Assembly (NCBI GenBank): GCA_964020085.1
Contig: OZ026607.1
Span: forward strand, 6,018,279 to 6,082,278
Length of the DNA stretch: 64,000 nt
Source of the DNA: Micromussa lordhowensis
Taxonomy: Eukaryota > Cnidaria > Anthozoa > Scleractinia > Lobophylliidae
Direction: 5' to 3'
Shown: in pieces, positions 22,366-33,200 of the stretch
Layout of the letters: each line of letters starts with the position of its first letter
Position numbering within the stretch: position 1 is the stretch's first letter
Notes under the pieces: model-generated
Database searches by the model: none
Seen by the model: the letters and a program-made list of their open reading frames with translations, nothing else
Told to the model about the DNA's origin: nothing
Position numbers and translations under genes: made by a program

Positions 22366-22616
22366 ATCGTGCATGGTGATGGTAGCAGTGAAAACAAAAT
22401 ACCAAGTTCACAGGACGTCTAACGTATCACTCGCCTGTTAAGCCACAACTGTTCAACCTCTGCAAATCGGTCACTACCGCTCCAGTGATCATGTTTCCGA
22501 TACAAAACTTCTGACCAACAAGCATACAATTTGTCGCAAAATTAGTACCTGATATTCATGCCGTTTACTGTTTTCTTCCGTTAGCCTTTTATTTTAATGT
22601 TTCTCCATAATCTGCA
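22366..22616 (+). pseudogene. Rhodopsin-type GPCR relic, plus strand, unit 2
   Basis: Duplicate of 19890-20140; the same stop and deletion are present, so the decay predates the tandem duplication. Confidence 0.45.
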
Positions 22617-23157
22617 GTACGCTAACCAAGACAATTATATCTTATTCTAAGAGCGTAAATCAGTAGATTTAACAACGAATTCATCATGGGAAATGGAGCT
22701 GTTTTCAATTCAGTGTCGAAAATTAATTGGTTCTACATCACTACGTTACACAGTTGGCTTAAAAAACTAGCGCCGCTCTTGTAATTGAAACTCGTTCGCA
22801 CACGTTTTTCCGCGATCGCTTCAGCTACATGTAATTGCTTCGAGTTTTGATTGGTTCACTGTATTGTATGTGTTCTTTGTGATTGGCTTAAGTGGTTACC
22901 ATGGTTTTGGTTTTACGACACTCAATATTGAAAACCGCTCTAAAGCAACAACATAGGTTGCAAAGATATCGCAATGATAAAACAGATAGGTGTCGGGAAA
23001 TAGCTAGCGCAGGAAAATTATAGGCAATACAGTAATCACGCTGTAAAAAGCTTTCTTATTCTTGAGTAACTTCTTCTTCACTTCTAAGGAAACTTGATTA
23101 GCAGAAACATTAAAATAAAAGGCTAACGGAAGAATACAGTAAGCGGCATAATACCAG

Positions 23158-23460
23158 CTACTTATTTGCAATAATTTGTATGCTTGTTGGCCAGAAGTCT
23201 TCTATCGGAAAGATGATCACTGCAGCCCACGCTTGAACAGAGGCTATGATGAAACGAACTTCAGTAACACGGTTCTCGTACACAAAAGAGTGCTCTATAG
23301 CGAGATAACGCTCTCCACTCAATAGCGATGCTACAACACACCTTATGGTAATAGCCGTTTCCGCGTAGCCTCCATTCAGTGTTGTCGAGGAAAACGATTG
23401 CACAAGCCGAAAAGCTTAAAAGGAATATTTTTAGAAATGCTGATGTGGACCTGCTCAAAC
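23158..23460 (-). pseudogene. Rhodopsin-type GPCR relic with ERY box (TM3-TM4)
   Basis: The minus strand reads 'IRCVVASLLSGERYLAIEHS' and then 'FVYENRVTEVRFIIASVQAW'. This is the end of TM3 with an E-R-Y (D/ERY) motif, intracellular loop 2 and the start of TM4 of class A GPCRs, in the style of cnidarian receptors. A stop at 23158-23160 and frameshifts beyond it (TM5-like 'AAYCILPLAFYFN' in another frame) indicate a pseudogene. The upstream part (TM1-TM2) was not found to the right. Confidence 0.6.
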
Positions 23461-23832
23461 TACAATAAATAACAAATAATTACGTGCAAAAGTAAGTGGG
23501 AATAAAAATATATTTACAGATATAAAAAGATACTAAAAGGAATTATTACCATTAAAAGTATGTGACTTGACAACGGCGTCTTCATTTTTAACTCAGTCCT
23601 TCCATGATTGTCCATATCTTCCTTAAGTGTCACTTTTTGGTGGCTGCTCCGAGCCTGTGTGAAGTGGAACAAGGCATTGGTGCAAGTGCGTCAGTTTAGA
23701 ATTGTTCACCTTATCTAGAGAAGAGGAATCAAAATTAAAACGCTTCAAGTGTCGCCAGGAACATTATTACGGCAAGGTATACAAAACCGTTCAGTTATTC
23801 TGGTACCAGGTAAAATTATCTCTTTCATACAG

Positions 23833-24575
23833 TTTCATTGATTGCGAAAGTGAATCAAAGAATTGGCTTGTTAAATCGTATTAAACATCTACTGCCTTTG
23901 GATGCGCGAGTCGCAATATACAATGCTCTAATAAGACCTCTCTTCGACTTTGCTGATACCATCTGGGGAGACAGAGACAATATTACACTAATGCATGATT
24001 TACAGCTGGTCTTGCAAAATAAGGCTGCCAAAGTTATCCTAGACTTGCCCAACTATGCTTCATCTACCGACGCTCTCAAAACACTCGGATGGCCTACCTT
24101 ATTTCAAGAGCGCCTTGTACATAGATACATTACCACTTTTAAGTACATCCACGGGCTTGTAGATCACAATTTTAATATTTTGAGAAACTTAGACATCCAT
24201 AGTTATAACACTAGAAGAAGAAACGATTTCCGTCTTCCTCTCGCTAAAAGGAATTACGGAAAGCAGAGACTTTTTTATCAATGCGCTAAGGAATGGAACA
24301 CTTTAGACGCATCTTTGAAAGAAATTAATTCTCTTCTTATTTTTAAACAGAATATTAAAAGTTATATATTTTAGATATTTTAAAGTTTTAACATATTAAT
24401 CTATCTTACATTTTGACATTTTTAACCTTATTGTATTTTTATTGCTATCACGCGTTCATTTATTTAAGATCTTTTATTTTTTCTATTGTTTTTCTATTGT
24501 TTTACAGGGCCTCACTGAATATCACTCTTTGTGAAGTGAGCTCCCTGTATAAAGATTGTTATTATTATTATTATT
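23833..24575 (+). mobile_element. CR1/L2-type LINE, 5'-truncated, with 3' UTR
   Basis: One open frame from about 23838 to 24374 encodes the post-RT region: 'VNQRIGLLNRIKHLLPLDAR', 'ALIRPLFDFADTIWGD', 'LQNKAAKVIL', 'YNTRRRNDFRLPLAKRNYGK' and 'QCAKEWNTLDASLKEINSLL'. A 3' UTR with 'ctcactgaatatcactct' ends in an ATT microsatellite (24553-24573). The frame is intact, suggesting a fairly recent insertion. It abuts the 3' end of the acetyltransferase pseudogene on the opposite strand and replaces its last codons. Confidence 0.8.
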
Positions 24576-24589
24576 GTCTTATTTGAATA

Positions 24590-25462
24590 ATCTGAGTCGC
24601 ATTCTTTCAACTGAAGCTGTTCTTCCAAAGCTTTCCTTGTGAACTTAGTCAAGCTTTTGTCTTGAAAACACACGAAAATAAAATCACCACAAATGAGCTC
24701 ACGAGCACGCTTGAATTGATAAAGAAGGTGTTCTTTATAAAAAGAACGGGGTCTTCGGTACACATTTTACTCTTGGTGAAAAAGTTCCAAAGCTGATCGA
24801 TCTCGGTTGAACACCATCGTCGCATATTTCGACCAAAACTTCGCTGCACTCTTGAAGCATGTGATCGATATTTGATGAGTTGGGTTCGAAAGGACAGGAG
24901 TTGATAACCACCACGTTTTGCGGGAAGAGCTTTCCTCTCACGGGCTGACTAAGGATGACATCAGACAAATATTCTGTTGAGCATAAGGCTATCTCCCCTG
25001 TGTTTGAATTGTTCATGGATATTGACGCTTGGCCAAACGAATTCTCTGTTACTTCATATGACAGGACATCGCATTGGAGGAGTTCTGTCTTATCCCGAGA
25101 GCTTAATTTATCAAAATCCGGCCGTGAATCGTTCTCGCTGCAGGCTGGGGAAATGTTCTCTGACATATTTTCTTGCAAATTCTCTCAGTTGTCGTACAAG
25201 ACCCTGACCTCGAAACTGGGCCAGTATTCGTTCTGCTCGAGGGATAAGTGTCCCACCTTCATCTACCACAAAGCACGCCTGTAAACCGACAAGTTTGTCG
25301 TCTGAATAAGCGATCGAGTATAACAGCCAAATTGTCCCTCTGAAGCCACTTGTGAAATGTGAGCGGTAGATAGTCGTGTCCAGTGTAGATTCCTTCGGAT
25401 AGTTTTACAACTGCATTGAAATCGCCAGGCTGAGCGAGGCGAAATGTTAACGGACACTCCAT
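24590..25462 (-). pseudogene. NAT16-like acetyltransferase pseudogene, copy 3
   Basis: Minus-strand pieces follow the order of the intact gene at 9079-10017. The start has 'LTFRLAQPGDFNAV' and 'GIYTGHDYLP' (25462-25350), followed by a frameshift. The middle has 'SSRDKTELLQCDVLSYEV' and 'CSTEYLSDVILSQPVRGKLF' (25178-24900). The end is 'HLLYQFKRARELICGDF' and 'EEQLQLKECDS' (24740-24600). At least two frameshifts and a short deletion near 24770 break it, and the LINE at 23833-24575 truncates the C-terminus. It is closest to copy 4 and shares its upstream sequence. Confidence 0.85.
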
Positions 25463-25669
25463 TAATATCAGTCAATACCCTGCCGATGTGGCAATGCTAT
25501 CAAGTGTATCGGCTTTTGTCAGCTGACAGGCAAACTCTTCCACAGTTGTTCGGTTCAATTCAGTTCCTGGAATAACGGCTTTGAGCCCTGCTGCCTATCT
25601 TTTCATAGTCTCAGTTTTCGTCATGAATAAAAGATGCGAGTGCTTATAATTAATGTATCTTAATATCCC

Positions 25670-25866
25670 AGTTGCAGATCCAGCTGCCAAGCTGTTAATG
25701 TTGTTGTATTAGACAATGCATGTACCAGGAAAACAACCAGCTTGGTAGTGTGTTAATGTCATTGAAAGCTTATAAGCATTAAGAACTGCATTTGTTAGGC
25801 GTAATCCTATTCATGAACTAGCTGCTTAATTACATTCCATAGAGTCAACTCTTTTAGAATTAAGGA

Positions 25867-25905
<39 letters not shown>

Positions 25906-27000
25906 GAGTATAACAAGATAATTTGGTTTTATCGACTGGGTTGATAAAGTAACTGATTGGCCACCGTAAAGAGATTCGAAAGTTGACGTTTCGAGCGTTA
26001 GCCCTTCGTCGGAGCGAATCGATTTGATTCGCTCCGACGAAGGGCTAACGCTCAAAATGTCAGCTTACGAATCTCTTTACGGTGGCCAATTTACTTTATT
26101 ATCCAACCCTGCTTCGTAGAGTACAAATATCGCGCGAAACGAGTACAAATAACAGATATTTGTACTCGTCTCATTCCTCCCGGCCGCGTGAAGTTCAAAA
26201 CCTTGGCAAGTCAGAAATCTTTGGATAATAAATCTCTTACTAGGCGTTTTGGTGTGTAGTATCGCTGTATATTTTTACTCGTTGTTTGTATTTTGACTCG
26301 CCCTACGGGCTCGTCAAAATACCGCACAACTCATAAAAATGTACAGGGATACTACATACCAAAACGTCTAATAAGATATATTTATCAACCCAGTCGATAA
26401 AACCAAATTATCTTTTAGAATTATATTTTTCTGTAGCGCCTGATTACGTAATTTATATTCTATTATTGCGTAACCAGTTCTGTCCTATACTTTTGATCTG
26501 CAGATCCAGCCAAGCTGTTAATGCTGTTGTATTAGACAATGCATGTACCAGGAAAAAAACCCAGTTCGGTGATGTGTAAATGTCATGGAAAGCTTAAAAT
26601 TATTTAGAATTGCATTTATTTAGGCGTAATTGTATTTATGACTAGCCGCTTAATTACATCCCATAGGATCAGCTCTTTTCGAAATTACATTTATTCTCTA
26701 GCACCTGATTACGCAGCTTATATTCTTTTATTGCATAGCTAGTTCTGTCCTATGCTTATGATCTTGATATCCCAGTTCCAGATCCCGCTAAGCTGTTAAC
26801 GCTGTTGAATTAGACAATGCATGTACCAGGAAAAAAAAAAAACAGTTCGGAAGTCTGTAAATATCATGGCGTAATCTTATTCCGGCATAACTAGCTGTTA
26901 CAACCCTTTGGATTAGCTATTTTTTGAATTATATTTATTCTGTAGCACCTGATTACGAATTCTTTTATAGCGTAACCAGTTCTGTCCTTTTTTTTTCAAT
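25670..27000 (+). repeat. Three-copy tandem repeat, about 280 bp per unit
   Basis: 'gtattagacaatgcatgtaccagg' style blocks recur at about 25708, 26530 and 26812, each preceded by 'cagatcc' and 'aagctgttaa' and followed by 'agcacctgattacg' type sequence. The first unit is interrupted by the foldback element 25863-26410. The left edge of this array overlaps the region upstream of pseudogene copy 3. Confidence 0.75.
25863..26410. mobile_element. Foldback element with long palindromic core
   Basis: A 13-bp direct repeat 'tcttttagaatta' brackets it (25850-25862 and 26411-26423). The left arm starts with 'aggaggtaagtttctaaag'; the core (about 25959-26087) is a near-perfect palindrome around 'gagcgaatcgatttgattcg'. 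The right arm ends at 'ataaaaccaaattat' and lacks the outer 55 bp of the left arm. A second inverted repeat ('actaggcgttttgg' with 'ccaaaacgtctaat') is nested at about 26230-26390. Relatives are at 11861 and 12395. Confidence 0.75.
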
Positions 27001-27061
27001 TATTCTTTACACAATAGGTTTCTTTTCTTTTCTTTAGTTCTAACACCATGTGTCTGCATGT

Positions 27062-27298
27062 TTAGGGTTTTCGGTTGGTAAGTGGTGTGAGGTTCTGTGT
27101 GTAGATTAAAAAGCTTCTTGTGTAGGAACGAGCGAGGTTAGAAAGTGGGAGGAACACATCCAAAAAGCACATTTTCGTTATTGAGAAGCCATCAGTAAAA
27201 CCATCCCTAAATTCACGATAAATAGCCATTTCCCGGGGGACGCGAGTGCAAAATAGCTGGTCGAAGCAATCAAAGGACAATTGAGTAAGCCGCTTCAA
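27062..27298 (-). other. Unassigned open frame between repeats
   Basis: A 78-codon frame with no recognised motif. It lies in a non-repeat gap between the tandem array and the next TIR element. I do not claim it is a gene. Confidence 0.15.
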
Positions 27299-27534
27299 AC
27301 CAGACAGCTGGATAAAACCGGAGAAGTAAACTTGAAGTATACCGGAATGAGTGAAAACGTAACCTGAAGAAGGAAGTTGGAAAATGGAAGTAATAAACGG
27401 GAGTTTGGCTCTTTGCTTGTGTTTTGTGTTGGCGGAACGTTTTCTTTATCGCGGTTCATTTATGCTCGGTGTTTTTTTATTGTTGTTTATGAGAGCCCAG
27501 TGTTTTGTGGCGCGGTTTCGTCACAGTATAACTA

Positions 27535-28945
27535 ATAAGACAGACGCCTCACCGAAGGCGAGGTGAAAACTGGTGAATATTAACCGAGATCGGAGGAAGT
27601 CCAGATAAATATTCACCATGCCCCACTGAGTTGAATACTCGATTTAGTATTTTGCAACTTTAGAAAACAAGGGACTTAAAGATGGTTTCCAGTTCGTACT
27701 GCCAGATTGCCTTACTGTCAAAGTAATTAAGGCTTGAACAACAAGACATTGATTTATTATTATTGTGGAGGTGGCGTGGCCGAGTGGTTTATGGCGCTGG
27801 ATTTGAAATCTGGAGGTCCCTGGTTCAAATTCTTCACCCCACCACTCTCTGGATTTGTTCTCGGTAGTTCCGAGTTCAACTCCTCGACCGCGTTGTGTAA
27901 ATAGCCAACTGGTCAGCCTCCAACCAGTTGGAATTCTTTATGTTCTATTTGAAATATTTGGTTGTTTATTTACAGTGTCCCCAATTAGTACAACAGTGCT
28001 AAATACATATGACACTAAAATAAATTTATTATTATTATTGATTTATTATTATTAAAATTACAGCCTCATTCATATACGCTTTTGCAAACATATGGTGTAC
28101 GCTATGTACCATAGCATTTTCACTGACACTCTGGGTGTCTGGTAAAAATAATTCAAATGTCATAAAGCATCTTTACTTAAACTACAGACGGACATGTATA
28201 CATTTTTAGAAAGGTCATAAAACTGTCTCTTCAGTGGGGTTTATTTCGCTGACGTTGACCTAATTTGTTACAGCAGCAATGGAAAATTAGCAGTTTACCA
28301 ATCTCAGGTGCGGATAATTATCAAATCTTGATTTGCCGGTGGTGAGCAGATCAATTATTTGAATTGCTTTCTTTTAAGTTAACAAAAAGTGCTAAGTGAT
28401 CACGAAAGCACACGCGGAAGCGCCGCAACAGTCAACTAGCGTTATAAAAGATTAGTTTTCTCGCCAAGATCATTGCCGGAGCCGAAGGCGGAGGAAATAA
28501 TTGTTCTGCGAGACTTACACTGACAAATCACGAAATTTTGCGATAACCGAGTTCAATGTTTTATCAATCGATCACCAGGTTTTTTTTCATAGTTTAATCA
28601 ATCTCTGACAGCTCAGGGACCGATCTGCCATTTTTCCGATAAGAGCGCTGTGAGAATTACGCATGAGCAGAATATTATTCGCAGCAAACACAATTGGACA
28701 ATTTTGACGTATTCAGGACGTTTTTTTTGGCTTCTGAGAAGCAAATATCATGACTTTTTGAGTACGTCATATAGGCACAAGGTTGAGCCCGTTGAGCCTG
28801 TTGCTATTTTGAAGTTCTGAAAACTAAAAAAAAATCATTCGGCCTCGGGCTCAGTGAACATGAGTATATATTCATCTCGACTTCTTCTCGGTAAACATTC
28901 ACAAATTTTCACTTCGCCTTCGGTAAAGCACTAGTGTCTCTGTCT
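27535..28945. mobile_element. TIR element of about 1.4 kb hosting a SINE
   Basis: The left end, with 'agacagacgcctcaccg' and 'aaggcgaggtgaaaac' followed by 'tggtgaatattaaccgag', is matched in inverse orientation at the right end ('ctcggtaaacattcac' with 'cacttcgccttcggtaaa'), with arms of about 110 bp. The interior holds 'ccgaaggcggaggaaataat' and no transposase. The SINE at 27765-28036 and a fragment resembling the MITE of 56784-57160 (near 27676-27710) lie inside. The superfamily is unknown. Confidence 0.6.
27765..28036 (+). mobile_element. tRNA-Ser(TGA)-derived SINE with 17-bp target duplication
   Basis: The head 'gtggcgtggccgagtggttt' is a tRNA-Ser-like A box; the loop TTTGAAA gives anticodon TGA; the B box is 'ggttcaaattc'. 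A tRNA-unrelated body follows, with the hairpin 'ccaactggtcagcctcc' / 'aaccagttgg', and an ATT-rich tail. The 17-bp repeats 'attgatttattattatt' at 27748-27764 and 28037-28053 are a clean target duplication from LINE-driven insertion. Confidence 0.85.
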
Positions 28946-29059
28946 TACTTTTGAACACTGCCGTTCTAATCTTCGTTCACGACTTTGCAGTATATCTAGT
29001 ATATCTGTTTTGCTTAATACCTCATTAACGGCATTTAGTAATTAACAGCTTGGGATCTA

Positions 29060-29270
29060 CAACTGAGATATCGAATTTAATTAATTATAAGCACTGACAT
29101 CCTTTATTCATGACGAGTAAACTATGAAAAGATAGAGTGAGTACGGTTCAAAGCCGTTATCCCAAGAATCGCATTAAACAGAACAACTGCGGAACAATTT
29201 GCCTGTCAGCGACAAACGCCGGTATACAGGCGATAGCATTGTCACATCGCCAAGGTATTGACTGATTTTA
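29060..29270 (+). repeat. Upstream region of pseudogene copy 4, inverted match to 25463-25690
   Basis: 'attataagcactgacatcc', 'atgaaaagatag' and 'caaagccgttat' recur in reverse complement upstream of pseudogene copy 3. Copies 3 and 4 therefore arose from one gene together with at least 200 bp of its 5' flank. Confidence 0.75.
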
Positions 29271-30250
29271 ATGGAGTGTCCGTTATAGCATTCCGCCTCG
29301 CTCAGTCCGGCGATTTCAATACAGTTGTTAGACTGTCCGAAGGAATCTACAACGGGCATGACTATCTACCATTCAAATTTCACAAATGGCTTCAGAGGGA
29401 CAATTTGGCTGTTGTACTTGCTTATTCTGGTGACACACTTGTCGGTTTACAGGCGTGCCTTGTGGTGGATGAGGGTCGGACATTTAATTATCCCTCGAGC
29501 AGAACGAATACTGTCCGAGTTTCGAGGTCAGGGTCTTGTACGACAACTGAGAGAATTTGCAAGAAAATATGTCAGAGAACATTTCCCCAGCCTGCAGCGA
29601 GAACGATTCACGGTGGATTTTGATAAATTGAGCTCTCGGGATAAGATAGAACTCCTCCAATGCGATGTCCTGTCATGAGAATTGGTTTGGCCAAGCTTCA
29701 ATATCCATAAACAATTCAAACACAGGGGAGATAGCCCTATGCTCAACAGAGTATTTGTCTGATGTCCTCCTTAGTGAACCCGTGTGAGAAAAGCTCTTCC
29801 CGCAAAACGTGGTGGTTATCAACTCCTGCCCTTTTGAACCCAACCCATAAAATATCGATCACATCGGCTTGAAGAGTGCAGCGAAGTTTTGGTCGAAATA
29901 TGCGACGATGGTGTTTTACCGAGATCGATCAGCTTTGGAACTTTTTCACCAAGAGTGAAATGTGTACATTAGAGAGCATCATTCATGCTTGGTTTTGATA
30001 AAGTAAGTTCCCAGGATAAAACAGAACTTCTCCAATGCGATGTCCTGTCATATGAAGTGACACTGAGATAATTCCTTTAGCCAAGCTTTAATATCCATGA
30101 ACAATTCAAACACAGGGGAGATAGCCCTATGCTCAACAGAATATTCTGGTGTCATCCTTAGTCAGCCCGTGAGAGAAAAGCTCTTCACTCAAAACGTGCT
30201 CATCAAGTATCGATCACATGCTTCAAGAGTGCAGCGAAACTGTATGAAAG
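29271..30250 (+). pseudogene. NAT16-like acetyltransferase pseudogene, copy 4
   Basis: The original ATG at 29271 is followed within five codons by a stop. Shifted frames then carry 'FRLAQSGDFNTVVRLSEGIY', 'NGHDYLPFKFHKWLQRD' and 'DTLVGLQACLVVDEGRTF', and later 'AERILSEFRGQGLVRQLREF', which retains the acetyl-CoA loop. The middle part (from 'DKLSSRDKIELLQCDVLS', about 29617) is repeated directly from about 29994 ('gataaagtaagttcccagg' onwards), so the copy also suffered an internal duplication. The C-terminal half ends in unrelated sequence near 30250. Confidence 0.85.
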
Positions 30251-33200
30251 AGACCATTTTACACTGTACGAACGGTTTTCTATGCCTTGCCATAACCCTC
30301 CTGGCGACACTTTTAGCGCTGGTGACTCATCTTCTCAAGACCCACCACAATTCTCGACCCACTTACACCAACGTCTTGTTCCAGGTTCGAAGAAGCCGCC
30401 AAAAGATACACATAAAGGAGATATGGGCAATCATGGGAAGAAGACAGGAGTTTTAAAAAGGAAGGGGAGCATTTGACTAGTCGCCCGCATTGAATCAATT
30501 TGTAACACAAGGAGACATGTAGCGATTAGTGAGAGGTGAGGTTGGCAGGGAGGCTGAGAAAACGGGACATGTATCTGAAAGTGAACGACAGTTATCAAGA
30601 GCGCAGATCGTAAATAAGGAATATGGAACCGAAAGACAACTTGGATGTCAAGATCGTCCCAGGCATTTTTGGCTCTTAATTAGCACTCGGGGAACAACCT
30701 TATTTTTATCTATTCTGTCTAATTGTCGCACAACAAAAACAAAATGCGATTGATCTGCGCTAGAAATAGTTTACTCTGGCGATTTTGTAGCCCGCGAGCG
30801 GGCTTTTGTGTTTTGGCGGGGAGCGCGAGCGGCGAAGCCGCGAGAAACATTTAGGTGAGACGAGAAGAGCCGTCGCAGAACCACCTGCTAGACTGATGGA
30901 AATGCCGTGTATAGCGAAACCCTTTACCATTTATCAGCTTGAAATTATTCCTGGAAACTGAATTCGATTCGCCGAGGCCAGGGGTGTGTTCAGTGAATAA
31001 CGAGAAGAACAGGAAGGAGACATCACGTCTTCTATCTACTTCTGACGCGCTTAAAATCACATCAAAAGTAGAAAGGAAATATATAAAAAAACTGTTAACC
31101 GCGGTAGTTCGAAATATCTTACATTCTTCGAGCTTCGTCAGTGGACCGCCATATTGAAAATATCAATTAACCGTCGTAGTATCGAGGCTACGAGCGTTAG
31201 TCCTCCATGTTTGCTATGACGAAGGGCGCGCCAACACTTGACACTTCAGCTTCACAATTTCGCTACGACTGTTAATATACCTTTTTATACCATGCCATAG
31301 GAAATGCAGCCAATCAGTGTACAGGAGAGTATAATCGACGCTATCGCATCTAACCTTCCCATCATGTGCCGCGCCTATGCCCCATCGATTGTGTGTTGGC
31401 CACTGTATTTATACCATACCATTTTGGTATTGTATTGTATAAAATAGTTATGCAACGCTCTTTCGTGGTCTACCACCCGAAAGCGTTGCATAGCTGGCAT
31501 ATAACCTTCGATTTGACAGATCGCTAAGTATTTTGCTTTGCTAACCTGGGCCGTTTGTGGTTTATAAACTGTAGGGGTCTTCGCTAGAGTCATTGACGCT
31601 TTAATTAACACAAGAACCCCAAACATGTCCTTAGTTACCCCACGGGTATTGGGGCGATGAGATCCTTAGTGGGAGAATCCGCGGGACCCTCATCCATGCA
31701 GAGTCAGTATAACATATACAAGGCTGATCCCAAATGGATCAAGCCCAGGATTGCTTTAGTACATGTCAGTCTACTCAGCGATAACTGGAGGAAAAACAGC
31801 TGATTTGGTCACGTTGATCTAGCAACGAACCGCTATTTGACAGGTATATGCAGAAAAAAAGGCTCGCAAAACAAACTGGTTAAACAGACCTACTTTAATT
31901 ATTGGACTTAAAGAATACAACATTCACTTTACGCCGAAAAGATTTTCAATCCCAGTAACATTTGACATTATATGTTAAAACCTCGGATATTCGCTGATAA
32001 CGGGATTTTTGAGCCAATCAGAAAGCTAGAAATATGGGAGCCTGAGGTTCAGAATATGCTTCAGCCATAGATTGTTATTAAAATAATTTAATCTTATTCT
32101 GTGATATGAATCTGAGTTCCCCAGGCACTTTAATTTGTAGATTGGAATAAAAACATGTGCACTCGAGAGTACATGTTTCAGCCTTGGTATAACATATAAA
32201 AAAGATTTTTTTTCACGAACATAAACTTTGTTTAACATTATACATGTTTGAGTTATGTACTAGGTGAATATGCCTGGGAAATAACATGAAAACGGAACAG
32301 ATGTCCTAGTTCATTCCCTAGTGTATATATTAAAACAACTATTAGCTTTAATTTACATAAAATATTGGCTTTCCCATCTCGATCCTCCTTCTATTGGAGT
32401 TCCTTGTCTTATTAATTAAAAGTCCACGATAACGTTTCGGCGTTAAGTAGAACCTAGACGTCCTAATAATTATAAATCACGGGATTATGCAAAACGAACT
32501 TCAAGATTACTTCGAATTTGGACGCATTGGGCCTGTAATATGCACTCCAGATTTTTCCTACTCTTCATTTGTCAAACCTCGATTCCGGTTTAATATTGGA
32601 AGCAATTTTCTTCACCCTTTGTAAAAATAAAGGTCTAGCGAAACTTTCCTCTATTTTTTTGAACCGATTTTTTCAATCCGTTTTCGTTCCTCTAACTGGT
32701 CCGAAAAAGAGGAATTCCCGATCTGTATACACACGCTTCAATAAATCGAATTTTCATTAGTGATAGTGACATTTATGGTAACCCTAAAAATCAATTACGC
32801 ATTATAATGTTAACTGATGAAAACTCTTATCTTATAACTTGTGATCTCACTTTTCCATGGCCGATTAAAAAAAAATCATAAATAGAACAAAGACGGCTAC
32901 TGTGATCCCAAATTAATTTTTTTTTACTCGGCGCAAATACAAAAAATTAAAGTCGGGAAAATAAAAACAGTTTCTTAGTGGCACCGTCTATCCATATACA
33001 GATATGTGGTCGTCTGAGCAATTTTCGCTGTTTTTCCCATTTTTATTTCTCAACACTGACCAAAAGTACGCGAAATCGCGAACACAAACCCATAATCTTA
33101 TCGTAAAACCAGAGTTTATCAAGTCAGGCGATTGTTTGTTGTGGCAGGTGGTTGTACCACAAAACGAATTACTTGTGTAAAAAAACACATGGTCATTGGC

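Larger units (their letters stand above)
20807..23284 (+). repeat. Tandem duplication, unit 2 (2478 bp)
   Basis: Direct, near-identical copy of 18331-20806 with all its contents: LINE fragment at 21896-22198, MITE at 21738-21876, plus-strand GPCR relic at about 22366-22616, and the minus-strand relic running past the right end to 23460. The continuity of the GPCR frame across 23284 shows unit 2 holds the original right flank. Confidence 0.95.
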
